Source: Acanthosepion esculentum (Eukaryota; Mollusca; Cephalopoda; Sepiida; Sepiidae). Taken from it: a DNA stretch of 64,000 nt. The notes below the pieces were generated by a model. The model saw only the letters and a list, made by a program, of their open reading frames with translations. It was not told the DNA's origin and did no database searches. Positions 24,581 through 35,569 of this stretch are shown in pieces; position 1 is the stretch's first letter, and every line of letters starts with the position of its first letter. A program made the position numbers and the translations under genes. Where the stretch lies: assembly GCA_964036315.1 (NCBI GenBank), contig OZ038482.1, positions 9,664,698-9,728,697 on the forward strand, given 5' to 3'.

Positions 24581-24802
24581 ATGACATAAGGAAGATACTG
24601 ACGTTCCACACTACTTCAAAACAAAAGGTTAGTTAAGAAGGAAGCTCCCATCAATACTGGTGTAAATTATCGCTACATGGATTTGCCAGATTTGCCAAGA
24701 CGCCGTAAGGTGGCGTTGTTAGGAACTCTTGTTTTCCTTTTTCTTTCTTTTCCTTCTAGCACCCGGTAGAACTCACGCCAACCGGGGCCTTGTTCGACTG
24801 AA

Positions 24803-24807
<5 letters not shown>

Positions 24808-24877
<70 letters not shown>
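24808..24877. repeat. (CA)n microsatellite
   Basis: About 35 CA dinucleotides. Confidence 0.98.
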
Positions 24878-24879
<2 letters not shown>

Positions 24880-24971
24880 TTAATATCTTCTTCCTTTTTA
24901 TAAGCATACGAGTGTATTTTCACTTCTTTGTTACGCAGTTATATAAAAACAAAAATCTTTATTATTATCGG

Positions 24972-25215
24972 GTTGTGAAATCGGAGAGCCGAGTTTAAAT
25001 TCCAGTTGAATCCATTAAATTCACTTACGTGCTAATGCCCTTGCAGAAAGTATGAATCCTCTTCTCCAGCTATGGGTAAATAGCAAAACAAACTGGGTTA
25101 TGGTCTACTGCAGAAAGAAATGGCAACCTACTGCGGGAAAAATCTGCCTTGTCGCTTAGGCGATCATGTGTCAATACATGACCGCCTAAGCATGTATCAC
25201 GCATGGCACATAACT
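24972..25215 (+). mobile_element. SINE family S2 copy
   Basis: Shares CGGAGAGCCGAGTTTAAATT, ACTTACGTGCTAATGCCC and AGAAAGAAATGGCAACC with the 20120 copy, plus a 40-bp segment that copy lacks. Confidence 0.62.
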
Positions 25216-25394
25216 GACTGACTGTGAACGTTGCTTGTGTGTTTGCCGGAAGTCATATATAGAGAGTGGGTGAAAGAAAGATATAAATTTATTATCGTGT
25301 AGGAAGAGGGAGAGAAGGAAAATGCTGTGTGTTCGTCTCACATGGTGACCTAATTTAACATCCGGAATGTAGACATGAATGTAATCATTTATGT

Positions 25395-25910
25395 CCGCTT
25401 TTCACCTCCCTCTCTCTTTCCACTACTCTCTCTTTCCACCCTCTCTCTCTTCCCCTCACTCTCTCTTTTCATTTCTCTCTTTCCACCACTCTCTCTTTCC
25501 ACCTCTCTCTCTTTCTATCTATCTCTCTTTTCACTTCTCTTTTTCTACCACTCTCTCTTTCCACCTCTCTCTCTTTCTATCTATCTCTCTTTTCACTTCT
25601 CTTTTTCCACCAATCTCTCTTTCCACCTCTCTCTCTTGCTATCTATCTCTCTTTTCACTTCTCTTTTTCCACCACTCTCTCTTTCCACCTCTCTCTCTTT
25701 CTATCTATCTCTCTTTTCACTTCTCTCTTTCCACCACTCTCTCTTTCCACCTCTCTCTCTTTCTATCTATCTCTCTTTTCACTTCTCTCTTTCCACCTCT
25801 CTCTCTTTCTATCTATCTCTCTTTTCACTTCTCTCTTTCCACCACTCTCTCTTTCCACCTCTCTTTCTTTCTATCTATCTCTCTTTTCACTTCTCTTTTT
25901 CTACCTCTAA
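25395..25910. repeat. 62-bp CT-rich minisatellite
   Basis: CTATCTATCTCTCTTTTCAC recurs at 25516, 25578, 25640, 25702, 25764, 25810 and 25872: a 62-bp period with one 46-bp unit. Two overlapping plus frames of about 200 codons are Ser/Leu/Phe low-complexity translations of the array, not genes. Confidence 0.95.
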
Positions 25911-26194
25911 GATTTCGTGCGTGCTTATTTATATTTCAACTTTCATTAAACAAACAATATTTAAAAAATATTTTTTGCCATATTTAAAAAACATTTTCGA
26001 GTGAATATGATTTCAAAATATTTTTTGGCATATTAAAAATATATTTTTACGTTAATCTGATTTAAAAAATAATTTAATTGAATAAGATTTAAAAATACGA
26101 GTTGTTTATACAGTAATTATTTTTAATTCAACTTTCTTCAAACAGAAAATAGTTAAACTAAGAACACATACATAGATAGGTCCTGATCTGGCAT

Positions 26195-26980
26195 CTCGTC
26201 TACAGTCACTTTCTCACAAACGTGCTGTGGCTTCCCTCTGTCTTTTCTACAAATATTTTCAAGGCATCTGCTCTGACGAGCTACTTTCACTGGTTCCCAA
26301 ACTGCATGAGTTTAAGCATACTACCAGATTGGCATCTCGGTCCTACCATTTCTCTGTCGAAACGGTAAAATGTAGCTGTCTCTTCTATTCCAATAGCTTC
26401 TTATCTTGCACTTGCCGTCAGTGGAACTCCCTTGCTTCCCTGATAGCTTTAATCTTCAATTATTCAGATGTAATGTCAATCGACATCTTCTGATGCCTTG
26501 ATCTTGATCCCCGTCTTTCTCTTTATCCTTTCCTCAAACACCCCTCTTTACTCTTGCCCTCACTCTCTGTAACCCCTTGTGTGCTAGTGGCACACCCGAC
26601 TTGCTTGGGGTGAAATGCTTAAAAAAATGTTTCCTCTCTTCATTCAATTTAATCTGATTATTAAACCAGCCATTCTTCTATATTATTCTACCTCTGTCCC
26701 ATAATGATTGTTCCATTGAGCCTATGAAATTTGTGCAAAAATGGAACAATCATTATGGGACAGAGATGGGAACTCCCTTCCTCCTACTTGCTTCCCTGAT
26801 AGCTTCAAATATTCAAGTGTAATATCAATCGACATCTTCTGATGCCTTGATCCTGATCCCCGTCCTTCTCTATATCCTTTCCTCAAACACCCCTCTTTAC
26901 TCTTGCTCTCACTCTCTGTAACCCCTTGTGTGCTAGTGGCACTCCCGCCTTCTTGGAGTAATATCCTTAAAAAAATATCG
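26195..26980 (+). mobile_element. LINE family B 3' end with duplicated tail
   Basis: The first part (26195-26620) reads VASLCLFYKYFQGICSDELL, then RQWNSLASLIAL and a stop, typical of the C-terminus of a Jockey/CR1-type polymerase. It ends CTTGCTTGGGGTGAAATGCT plus A-rich tail. After a 25-bp-arm hairpin, the last ~210 bp are repeated (26766-26980) from GGAACTCCCTT to the tail. The same family occurs inverted at 38541-38955. Confidence 0.75.
26692..26765. repeat. Perfect 25-bp-arm hairpin
   Basis: CTCTGTCCCATAATGATTGTTCCAT-type left arm (26692-26716) and its exact complement (26741-26765), with a 24-bp loop. It lies exactly between the two LINE B tail copies. Confidence 0.92.
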
Positions 26981-26989
26981 CAACACTGG

Positions 26990-27120
26990 CTAGAAGAGTC
27001 ACTGGACATAAGAAACCTATTTGCGTGAAACATTTATAAAATCTTTCTTTAACAAAGATTTTAAGAATTTCAACCGGAAGTAGCACTGAATGCTGAATAT
27101 TTCCTTATAAGGAAAGCCCC
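26990..27120 (+). mobile_element. LINE family C 3'-end fragment
   Basis: Shares AAGAAACCTATTT, TTTCAACCGGAAGTAGCACT and the palindrome TTTCCTTATAAGGAAA with the family copies at 28325, 42150 and 53820. Confidence 0.65.
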
Positions 27121-27894
27121 ATGTTAAAAACCGGCCTTTTGCCACATCCCGCCTTATGAGGAGGTCTCCATTAACTATTTATTACATTAGTCTATTCTTC
27201 AACCGTGTACCGCATTATTCTCCGGAATAAACTAATACTTCAAGTTTTCCTATTTGCAACACAACAAAAGCACAGGAAGTTGGTGAGGACCATCCATGAT
27301 CACCTACATCCTGAAGGGATGCAGTATATAGAAGAAGAAGAATTTCTGTTCTGCCAACTATTTACACAAGTAAAACGGTTTCTTCTAGGTGCCATGAGAC
27401 TTCAGGACATGGATGATCATGGCTCTCCGCGATTTCCTATCCTTTGTAGCTCTTTGTAAGCTATGTCTTTTCGTTCTCCCACCTGATCACTGTTCGGTTA
27501 TCCATTTACACAAACACTTTAGGCAGGTTGCACGCTGGTATTAACATTATCATTTTTGTGGCCTTGTGCTAAACTCAACTTTAATTTTTGTAGATAATGT
27601 TCACTAAGCATAGCTTAGTCTTCGCACAAAATCACTATCTTGGGACACCCAGTAAGGATCAACGTCATTATAGGGTGGTACTAGCTCTCTCACCATTACA
27701 ACACAGCAAGACGCCCTACTCCCGACCCCAGCTTAATAAAATACATAAAAAGTAGACACAATTGAAGGTGGGGTTCATTTATCAAAATCAAGTCAAGTTT
27801 TCCTTGTTAAATTATAAGATTCTAATTCATTGTATATTTTGCAGGTGACATTGAAAATAAAACTGAGAAAAAGTTAAATAGTTCCCATCACGAA
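27121..27894. other. No gene; small LINE family D tail near 27395-27500
   Basis: GATCATGGCTCTCC... GTAGCTCT matches the 3' flank of the LINE at 36100-36770 in the same relation. A GATAACCTACATCCTGA-like stretch recurs at 28170. The open frame at 27205-27459 spans these and shows no domain. Confidence 0.45.
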
Positions 27895-28085
27895 AAATGG
27901 AATCGCCGACCTGGGTTCAAATATCTGCCTACTCTGTTGCCTTCGGTTTCACACAAATGCCATTGGGAAATGCTTGGAATCCATCTGCTCTCGCCCTCTC
28001 TAACTATGGGTTAAACAGCAGCGTAAAATGTGTTCTCTTCTAACATAGGAGAAGGGCTACTCTGCATCCGTGCAAAAGCAACGAG
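27895..28085 (+). mobile_element. SINE family S2, diverged copy
   Basis: Shares the layout of the 24972 copy: box B-like GGGTTCAAAT, then GCCATTGGGAAATGCTTGGA, CTAACTATGGGTTAAACAGC and GCAACGAG-like end. Confidence 0.5.
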
Positions 28086-28324
28086 AAACCATTCTACTAT
28101 TTTTCGTAAGAAGCCATGATAATTCACAAATAATAAATAAACGGAAACTGTGGAGAACCATGAACCGTGATAACCTACATCCTGATGGCTCGTGGCATCA
28201 AAAATGACAATTGATTTGGCAAATATTTTAGCGAAATAATTTCAGTCATTTGTATTCTTAAGTGTTGTAAGGTACACGATTACCTTCAGGTGCTGAAAAT
28301 GGCGCAGTGAACTTAAAATGTTAA

Positions 28325-28735
28325 TGGTAATATTAACTGTTTCCTTATAAGGAAACATTCGCCATTCAGTGACCTAGTAGCCAGTATTACTGTTCGTTGA
28401 AATTTTAAAATATTTCTCTTAAAGATTTTTTTAGGAAAATAGGTTTCTCAAGCCCAGTAGCTGTTATCGCTCTTTCAATTATTGATGAATGTTTCCTTCC
28501 TAACCTTTTGTTTGAAGTAGTGTGGAATGTCAACATCTTGATTACGTCATTATTTTCTCTTCAATTTAATGTGATATTCATTTTAGCTGTTGGTGTTGAT
28601 AGTCTTCAAGTGATGTGATTTCTGTTATCAGGCACCGTTATTTGTTTGTGATTCTGTAGCGCCAATCCCCAAGGTTGGGAGAAGTATGGTTTTTGTCAAG
28701 ACCCACTGACTAAAATCTGTACCTTTCAGAAATAA
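28325..28735 (-). mobile_element. LINE family C 3' end
   Basis: Complement of the family C terminus: starts at the GTTTCCTTATAAGGAAAC palindrome, then the GAAACCTATTTTCC, CCACACTACTTCAAA and TGTAGCGCCAATC blocks on the appropriate strand. 5'-truncated and stop-ridden. Confidence 0.72.
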
Positions 28736-28746
28736 AAATATACTAA

Positions 28747-29751
28747 CCCTTTGAGCCCTGACCACCGTTTTACCGGTGGTAGAGAAAATGACTTAATGTC
28801 CAGTCATCGGTTGAACAGTGGTAGAGAAAAATGACGTTGTTATGCGTGTTCATAAAGCATATATATTTTGTACATTTAATGATTCAAGAAAAACAACGAA
28901 ACTCCAAATGTGGATCAACAAGTGTATATTGAAATATAACATACAAAACAAACATGCAATGAAATGTATAGATTAAGGGAAAAGAAGTTGCTCCCCTTTT
29001 ACTGTATTTCTGGTTTGTGATTGAATGTTCGAAAGAGGTTCTCTTGAGAGAGAATGTTCCGGAATCTATGTTAAATAGAGTCTGCTGTTAGAATAGGTAA
29101 CACAAGAATACAATTGATCAGAAAGTGTGTTGTGTTAGAGAAATCAACAGAGTCCTGGTTGAATGAACTTGGCTGAGTCACAGATAGATATGTATATATG
29201 TATTACAAAAATCTGTGTCTGTGTGTGCGTTTTTAATGTTGTGAGTAAAGTCATAGGTTTGTGTTGACAGGCGAAATTTGCTGGACTCTACTGGCGGCTT
29301 GTGTGAAAATTGCTTCTTTTAAAGCTACTGGTAGGCTCCCAGCGAAACCGCGGGAAAAAGTTGATTTAGCACTAAAATATTTGATTGGTTAAAAATTGAC
29401 CAATCGCTGAATTTGTACTAGCAACACATGTAAGCAAATTCAAGACCGAAAAATTCAAAGTGACGACTGCGATTGCTAAATTGTCCTATAGAAAGGCAGT
29501 ATTGATTTACTAGCCAATCGCAGACGAATAAACTGTAGGCGTGGAAAAACATAGCAGTCGCTACAAAGTAATACCTAGCCATCGGTTGAACAATGGTAGA
29601 GAAAAATGACGTAATGCTCAGCGATCGGTGGGTAAACACTTGTAACTATTTTTATCTACCGTGAAACTTTACATACCAATTATTTGCGAATTTTGACACA
29701 GGAGCTCAGGCAGAAGGGTTAAAATTGTTCAGGAACGCATGGCTCAAAGGG
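28747..29751. mobile_element. Non-autonomous piggyBac-like element, 1005 bp
   Basis: Left end CCCTTTGAGCCCTGACC, right end GGCTCAAAGGG (29741-29751), flanked by CTAA on the left and TTAA on the right, one change from the TTAA duplication diagnostic of piggyBac. Subterminal motifs ATCGGTTGAACA and TGGTAGAGAAAAATGACG occur near both ends (28790-28840 and 29580-29610). No transposase frame. Confidence 0.8.
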
Positions 29752-30332
29752 TTAAAAAATAGTACATATCTTCTTTTGGAATATCATAATAAAACAATCT
29801 ATAGTTATAGTACGATTTAGAACTTCTATAGAAGTTCTATAGTACGTATTTTAGAATTTTTAATTTCATAAGTAGTTATTTCAGTTATTATCTAGTATGA
29901 AAAATAACATTTAAGAAAAACATAGTATTTCTATAATACTGACAAAAATAAAATAGAAATAATATTTACGCAGATGTTCGCACGTCGCTTATAAAAGGGC
30001 CATTACAAGAGGCTTAGGAGCTTGTCGGAGTTAACTCTTCCTTAATTGTCCAAATATTTCACTAGGGGTCGCTCTCCCTACACTATAAATACTGGGCAAC
30101 TTCTTGCCTCGTTCTCTTGTTCACTTTGCATTTCAGCGGACACATTTGAAAATGTGATCTCTCGTAGAGATCCGCGTCTTCCCATTTGTGGGAGACGCCG
30201 TGAACATTAAACACACATACACGTACGTACGAACATTCACCAAAGAACAAACTCTTTACGTTCACACACAAACACAAATGTTGATGTCATTGTCACTTGT
30301 AAATTTGTTGTTTAATAATACATATATTTGTT

Positions 30333-30334
<2 letters not shown>

Positions 30335-30378
<44 letters not shown>
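30335..30378. repeat. (CA)n microsatellite
   Basis: About 22 CA dinucleotides inside the LTR-like copy. Confidence 0.97.
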
Positions 30379-30384
<6 letters not shown>

Positions 30385-30566
30385 CAGTGTAACCTGGATA
30401 TAAGAGACCCGGATATAAGATAAATCTGGATATAAGAGAGATTTTCTCTGGTCCTAAATTAGAGCCTGTGTTAATGTATATATAACAGACCAAACCCGGA
30501 TATAAGAGAAACCAGGATATAAGAGACTTCTTCTCCGGTTCCGACAACTCTCTTATATACGGGTTA

Positions 30567-30571
<5 letters not shown>
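30385..30571. mobile_element. 187-bp MITE, pogo/Tigger-like ends
   Basis: Terminal repeats YAGTGTAACCNGNATATAAG on both ends, TA on each side (30383-30384 and 30572-30573). Internal GGATATAAGAGA motifs repeat four times. A (TA)n tract follows on the right (to 30619). The TA target and AACC-type ends suit a Tc1/mariner-pogo relative. Confidence 0.8.
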
Positions 30572-30621
<50 letters not shown>

Positions 30622-30674
30622 TCTTTTTTGTTTGTTTTCTTTACTTCTTTGGTTGGACTCAACTTGAGTCCGCA

Positions 30675-31719
30675 TTTTTCTTGTAGTTGGACCTTCTTCT
30701 AGCAGGAATAAACAGCACGTGTTTCTAATTCAACAGCTCGCAAACCCGCACGGTCCTTTACAAGCTCACTCTTAACTAAAGATTTAGCCTCTATGTCCTA
30801 TGTGAAGATAAAATTGCACATTTTCCTAGTAAATATGTGCCTAGGATAACTGAATATAATATAAAACTGTGATTAAACATTTGCTCTTTGGCAATATTTC
30901 CGAATATCTGAACTTTCAAAGACATTTTCTTGTTGAATAAGCATCAGTTTAATCCGTAACTGTGGTTTTAAGTTGTCTTATCAAGTAGAACTTTCAACAT
31001 ATGAAACGACTATTACCCCAAGTCAAGAGAACTACAAACATGTGCAGGAATCCTTCTACTCGGTTTTTCGTTGAACGTTAAAATTCGGAGTTCCAGGATT
31101 CGATACAATAACAAAATATCATTGCAGGGTCGCTCGTAATTTGGCCGTCTAAAATAATCACACGATTTTCATTGAAAGAATAAAATTCAGTAGGAAAGAT
31201 AACGTAGTTTCAACAAATGAACATTAATTTAATAACAAGAATACAAGCAGTTGATGATAGATTGTAATGTAAAGTAATGTCTTTTTGGTTGGCTTTTCTG
31301 AAATAAAATATAAACTGTCTTTGTGTACGTATGTGAGAAACAATAAAATGTTGTTATATGTGTGTTTGTATGAAAAAGTCAACACGTGTATGCGTGATTC
31401 ATAGTAAAGAGGATACAAGAGATAGTTAAAAATTGTCTCTTACTGTTGGTGGCGTAGTTTGAAGTTTGCCGACACTGTCGCTTTTAGCATGAGGTCGTGA
31501 AGATCATAAGCGAGAGTTGCGTGGAGTTTGGTGACAGCCGCGTGTATCCTGTTTGGGAACGGATTTCGTATGTTTTTACACACTTTTTGTGACAAAATCG
31601 GGATAAAATAAAATAGGGACAAAAGAACATCTACCACAAGAAATGTGTACCCAGCAAAACCTAAAAAGTATTTCAAACTGAATTTTGGAGTTCCATTATA
31701 TTACATACAAGTAAATTAC
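30675..31719. other. No gene seen
   Basis: The first 100 bp still resemble the sequence upstream of the 35022 LTR-like copy. The rest is unique-looking; frames at 31224 and 31440 have no domain. Confidence 0.5.
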
Positions 31720-32188
31720 TACACTATTTACATTATTCGAACTATAGTCCTCATCTTTGTCCCCATATTTATTACAACGTTTCGGCCGTTGTACGCTCCG
31801 GCCTTATTCAGGTGGTTAGAATGTCGAACCGAACCCTTTATTTCGCTCATTGGAGTAAAGTTCTAGTTTCACGTGTCATGTCTAATGGATGTCAGCTATC
31901 TCCTGTTAATTCCGCTCTCCAATGTCTCCATTGCCTTAGCCAGAGGGGAATTAACAGGAGATAACTGATAACTGACATCCATTAAACATGGCACATGGAA
32001 CTAGAACAGTCTACTCCAGTGAGCGAAATAAAGGGTTCAGTTCGACATTCCAACCACATGAAGAAAGCCGGAACGTACAACGACCGAAACGTTGTAATAA
32101 ATATGGCGACAGAGATGAGGACAATAGTCCGAATAATGTAAATAGTGTACATAATACCTCATCTCAGAGATATAGACAGATACTGAAG
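31720..32188. mobile_element. Inverted head-to-head pair of SINE family S1
   Basis: A minus copy (31720-31942, tail at left) meets a plus copy (31943-32188, tail at right) head to head. Both lack the tRNA-like head and start near GAGAGGGGAATTAACAGG. Arms are about 220 bp and look about 90% identical. Hammerhead-like cores are degraded (CTGAATA on minus; ATGAAGA on plus, with GAAAC at 32086-32090). I found no clear target duplication. Confidence 0.82.
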
Positions 32189-32837
32189 TGGATTCGTGTT
32201 TTACGCCGATGTGAGTCTTTCATATAAACAGAAGGTAGAACAGTTGATCATGCTGACAAAACAGACATCAACCTTTCCTTTGTTCCAAAGCCGGTTTAGA
32301 CAATTGCAGATTTTACAAACACTATTAGGCACATATAAAGGCCAGCATGCCGTTACCCTTTGAAACCCAATGCACAAAACAATGAGCCCAGTTCAGAGGA
32401 AATGACGGACTCTGAAATAGCAGCTCTCTATTGCATTTAAAGGTGTAGGGTTAATCTCTAATACCTGAGACTTCCCAAAAAAGAAGTGTCGAGGAGAACT
32501 AGACAACGTATGGAATTATCAGTATATACAACCACGGAGTATTACATTAATTAATTACAATGTGTGGAACATTGCCATCGTGGGGAGTTGATAAAGCTCA
32601 TCGGATGATAAACATCTTTTGTTTCGCCGTTGTAAGTTGTGTGACATAAGCCAATTGGTTCATGGAAGAAGTTACATAGCCAATCTCATGTACTGAAAGG
32701 AAAACAAAGAATTCGCTTTTCAAGTGTTTGTGTTTGTGCCCTGGCGGGATTCGCGTAATGAAAGAGATTAAATTCTCTCATTGCTGTTCCTAAATTCTGG
32801 TTGTAGTTTAGTCTTCTTGATATTTACTTTTTCTTTT
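32189..32837. other. No gene seen
   Basis: No frame or repeat supported. Confidence 0.5.
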
Positions 32838-33300
32838 CAACCAATTCACCCCAAGAAATGCGATAATGCCACTAAGGTATAGAGGGATACTGAGAGTGGA
32901 AGAGAATGAGAAGATTTTAATGAAGAGAAAGATCAATAAAAGAACAGGATTCGGGAAGATAAAAGATGCTGATTGACGTTGCATTCTTTGAAGATCGTAA
33001 GTGGCAGGGAGGCAAGAAAACGGAAGAGAGTTCCACAGGTGCTAGAAAAGAAACTATCAGAATAGAACTTACGGTTACATCTAGCAATTTCAAGAGTAAA
33101 ACGATAAGAACTAATTGCCATTCTAGTGGTACCCTTAAATGCATGCGGCCGAAGAACTGAAGAAGAGAGCTAATTAGAAGAGTTGCCATGAAAATATTTA
33201 TAGAAAAGACAGAAGGAAAACGTGATTCGAACATGGGAAAGTGACTGAAGATGTCAAGATGCCAGGTCAGAATTGATAACATTATAGACTTGGATTTTGT
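32838..33300 (-). mobile_element. LINE family A 3' end
   Basis: Plus strand begins TTCTTTTCAACCAATTCACC... GCGATAATGCCACTAAGG. Minus frame 32933-33121 gives RFTLEIARCNRKFYSDSFF and PLTIFKECNVNQHLL, the last block before the stop in this polymerase family. 5'-truncated. Confidence 0.75.
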
Positions 33301-34214
33301 CGAGATGAAACACGACCAAAGGAAGAAAACAATGGACAGTAAGATAGCAACAGATCAATGTTCCAAGTAGAGAAGCCCTGCCTCCCTAATTTGAAAAATC
33401 ATCATTCAAAATCCCCAAAAGGTTGAGAAATAAAACACAACTATCTCAGTTACGAGGTAGGCACAGTTTGATGGAAATAACAGATAGGTATAAGCCTTAA
33501 AAAGTCCGGATTTTACAAATACTTAAAAATTGGTATTTTTTGAAAGAGGAACTGATATGGTTTGAAGAAAAATATCAAATTTCGGTGACTCTCTTCACAA
33601 TATATTTTTCCATTTTCATTATTTTCTCAGAAGACCTGGTCACTGGCACTAGATAACTGATAGGCTTCCATACATTTGTAAGAATTCTTTACTGATATTC
33701 TTTTCTTACAGAGAATATTTATAGCACTGACATGCGACTGACTTGTAGAAGTGATGCTATTAAAAGCTCCGAGTTACTACGCAAAAAGTGACAAGGTTTC
33801 AGCTTACTGAGATTGCTCGTTTGCGCTATGTCCATATTCAATGATTCATAAGTAGAATTTTGCAGGAAATCCAAAGAAAGAGAAATTCTTTGCAAATAGT
33901 TTATGAAAAAGTATTTTATACTGCGTTCTGAGCCAATTTTCTTTTTAAAAATTTCAAAAGTCTCCGCGGAAAATCTTTTTCGTGTTTGAAAATATTAAGA
34001 ACGAAAAAAGAAATCGTCTGTTGTCTGTCAAGAAAGAATTGCAAGTGCATATGTATTGGTAATTGAACCAAAACGTCAAGAAGCGTGCAGACGAGAAGAA
34101 ACCAGAGTTCCACGTTGAAGGATAAACATTAAACGGAGTTTCAATAAGATTTCAGTTTGATTGATGAATTTTATTTCGATTAATATTTACTGTCAGCTTC
34201 AAATTAGGTTACAA
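33301..34214. other. No gene seen
   Basis: Unique-looking; frame 33916-34113 has no domain. Confidence 0.5.
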
Positions 34215-34296
34215 TCTATCTATCGATCTATCTCAGTTTGTACATATCTATCTATCTAGCTATCTAGCTATCTATCTATCTATCTCATTTTGTTCA

Positions 34297-34338
<42 letters not shown>
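34215..34338. repeat. (CTAT)n and (CT)n microsatellites
   Basis: CTAT-rich 34215-34285, then about 19 CT dinucleotides to 34338. Confidence 0.95.
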
Positions 34339-34339
<1 letters not shown>

Positions 34340-34659
34340 ACTATACTCGTGTCGAAAAACCTTCGAATTCTTGATTTAACAATAGCCAAATCAATCACGA
34401 AGGGAAAAAATGTTTTAAAAAAGAAAGAGCCAGGAACATGAAAGTCTGTCGAAAATAATCGCACAGATACAGGTTCAAGGCCCAAAGAAAAAACCCGATA
34501 CGAGTAAACAACTAATTAAAGAGCTTGATACAAACGTAGAGCAAACCTAGTCAAACCTAATGAGCCAGACAAACCTACCAAAGTACAGAATAAACACGAA
34601 TATTATGGACATATTAGTAAAAAATTAAGTTTTCTTAATTTGGAGGAGGTCATGTGGGT

Positions 34660-35021
34660 ACCCCCACTTCACTTTGACAAGACGCCGTTAGAGGGCGCTG
34701 TTAAACAGTTATAAAAACGGGTCATTCTGCGTCTTCTTTCTCTTTTCCTCCCACCTTGTTCCGGGGATGTGGTTAGCTTTACTCTTAGTGAGTGAACTTG
34801 TAGAGAACCGGTGGTTGTTTGCGTGTTGTTGTATTAGAAACACGTGTGTAACTCCTGGTAGAATATTAAAAGGTCCAACTACAAGAAAATGGTCGAACTT
34901 GAATTAAGTCCAACTGGAGATAAAGAAGACTGTAGAGAACCGTGTGTGTTTGCGTGTTGTTGTATGAGAAACACGTGTGTAACTCCTGGTAGAATATTAA
35001 AAGGTCCAACTACAAGAAAAT
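34660..35021 (+). mobile_element. Sequence upstream of LTR-like copy 3, with a 132-bp duplication
   Basis: TAGAGAACCG... GAAACACGTGTGTAACTCCTG... GGTCCAACTACAAGAAAA occurs twice, starting at 34801 and 34933. CAGTTATAAAAACGGG (about 34707) looks like a TATA box. Part of this region matches 24690-24760 (GACGCCGT... GGCG) and the minus strand at 30675-30780. Probably the internal or second LTR part of the same element family. Confidence 0.5.
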
Positions 35022-35392
35022 TGCCGGACTCAAGTTAAGTCCAACTGAAGATGAAAGGAAAACAAACAAGACCGATATTTATATATATATATAAACAAAT
35101 ATATGTATTAAACAAAACAATTTTACAATGGACATAGACAATAATATTTGTGTGTGTGTAAACATTGGTGTCTGTTTTTTGGTGAATGTTCGTATGTACG
35201 TGTATGTGTGTATAATTTTCATGGCGTCTCCCACAAATGGAAAGACGCGGATCTTCTAAGAGAGCTTACATTTTAGTCGCTGAAATTAAGAAATGAAAAA
35301 GAGAACGAGGTGAGAAGTCGCCCAGTATTTATAGTATAGGGAGAATGACCCCTAGTGAAAATTTGGGAATTAAGGAGAAGCTAACTCCGACA
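35022..35392 (+). mobile_element. LTR-like element (family L), copy 3
   Basis: Starts TGCCGGACTCAAGTTAAGTC, ends AAGCTAACTCCGACA, with AGTATTTATAG about 65 bp before the end. Compare 22989, 44306. Confidence 0.6.
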
Positions 35393-35569
35393 AACTCACA
35401 CACAATACATAATTCTTGAATTTTAATCTTTTCTTCATTTTGCATGCATATTAATGTATTTTCTATCCTTTTTTGTTACTAGGTTACATAAAAACACATG
35501 ACAATATCACCTTGTTGAAAATAATTCCATTTCCAATCACCTTCACTAGTGGTGGGGAGTCGTCGTTTG

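Larger units (their letters stand above)
23570..24655 (+). mobile_element. LINE family C fragment, twice interrupted
   Basis: Pieces of the same LINE C-terminus seen at 41700-42170 occur in order. First is ATAGCTTCGAGTGAATGAAA to CAAATAACAGAAACTG (23570-23745). Next is CTGAAGACTTTCATGAACAG to AATGACATTTT (24366-24452; frame QQQLQWITRVTRQESNDIL). Last is ATACTGACGTTCCACACTAC to CATCAATACTGG (24581-24655). The first gap holds about 620 bp of other sequence, the second a LINE family A tail. All frames are broken. Confidence 0.75.
30023..30674 (-). mobile_element. LTR-like element (family L), copy 2, interrupted
   Basis: On plus it starts TGTCGGAGTTAAC (complement of the family 3' end) and ends near GGACTCAACTTGAGTCCGCA. 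The conserved ACTATAAATAC lies at about 30080. The body is split by (CA)n, a 187-bp MITE and (TA)n (30335-30619), placed at the family's AGACCGATATA site. Upstream homology continues to about 30780. Confidence 0.6.

Noticed and set aside
24673..24998. Cys/Val and Thr/His repeat proteins
   Set aside because: Translations of the (CA)n microsatellite.
25375..26004. 209- and 198-codon Ser/Leu/Phe frames
   Set aside because: Two overlapping frames through the 62-bp CT minisatellite; low complexity explains both.
27205..27459. 84-codon gene
   Set aside because: Assembled from pieces of dispersed repeats (also at 28170 and 36135); no domain.
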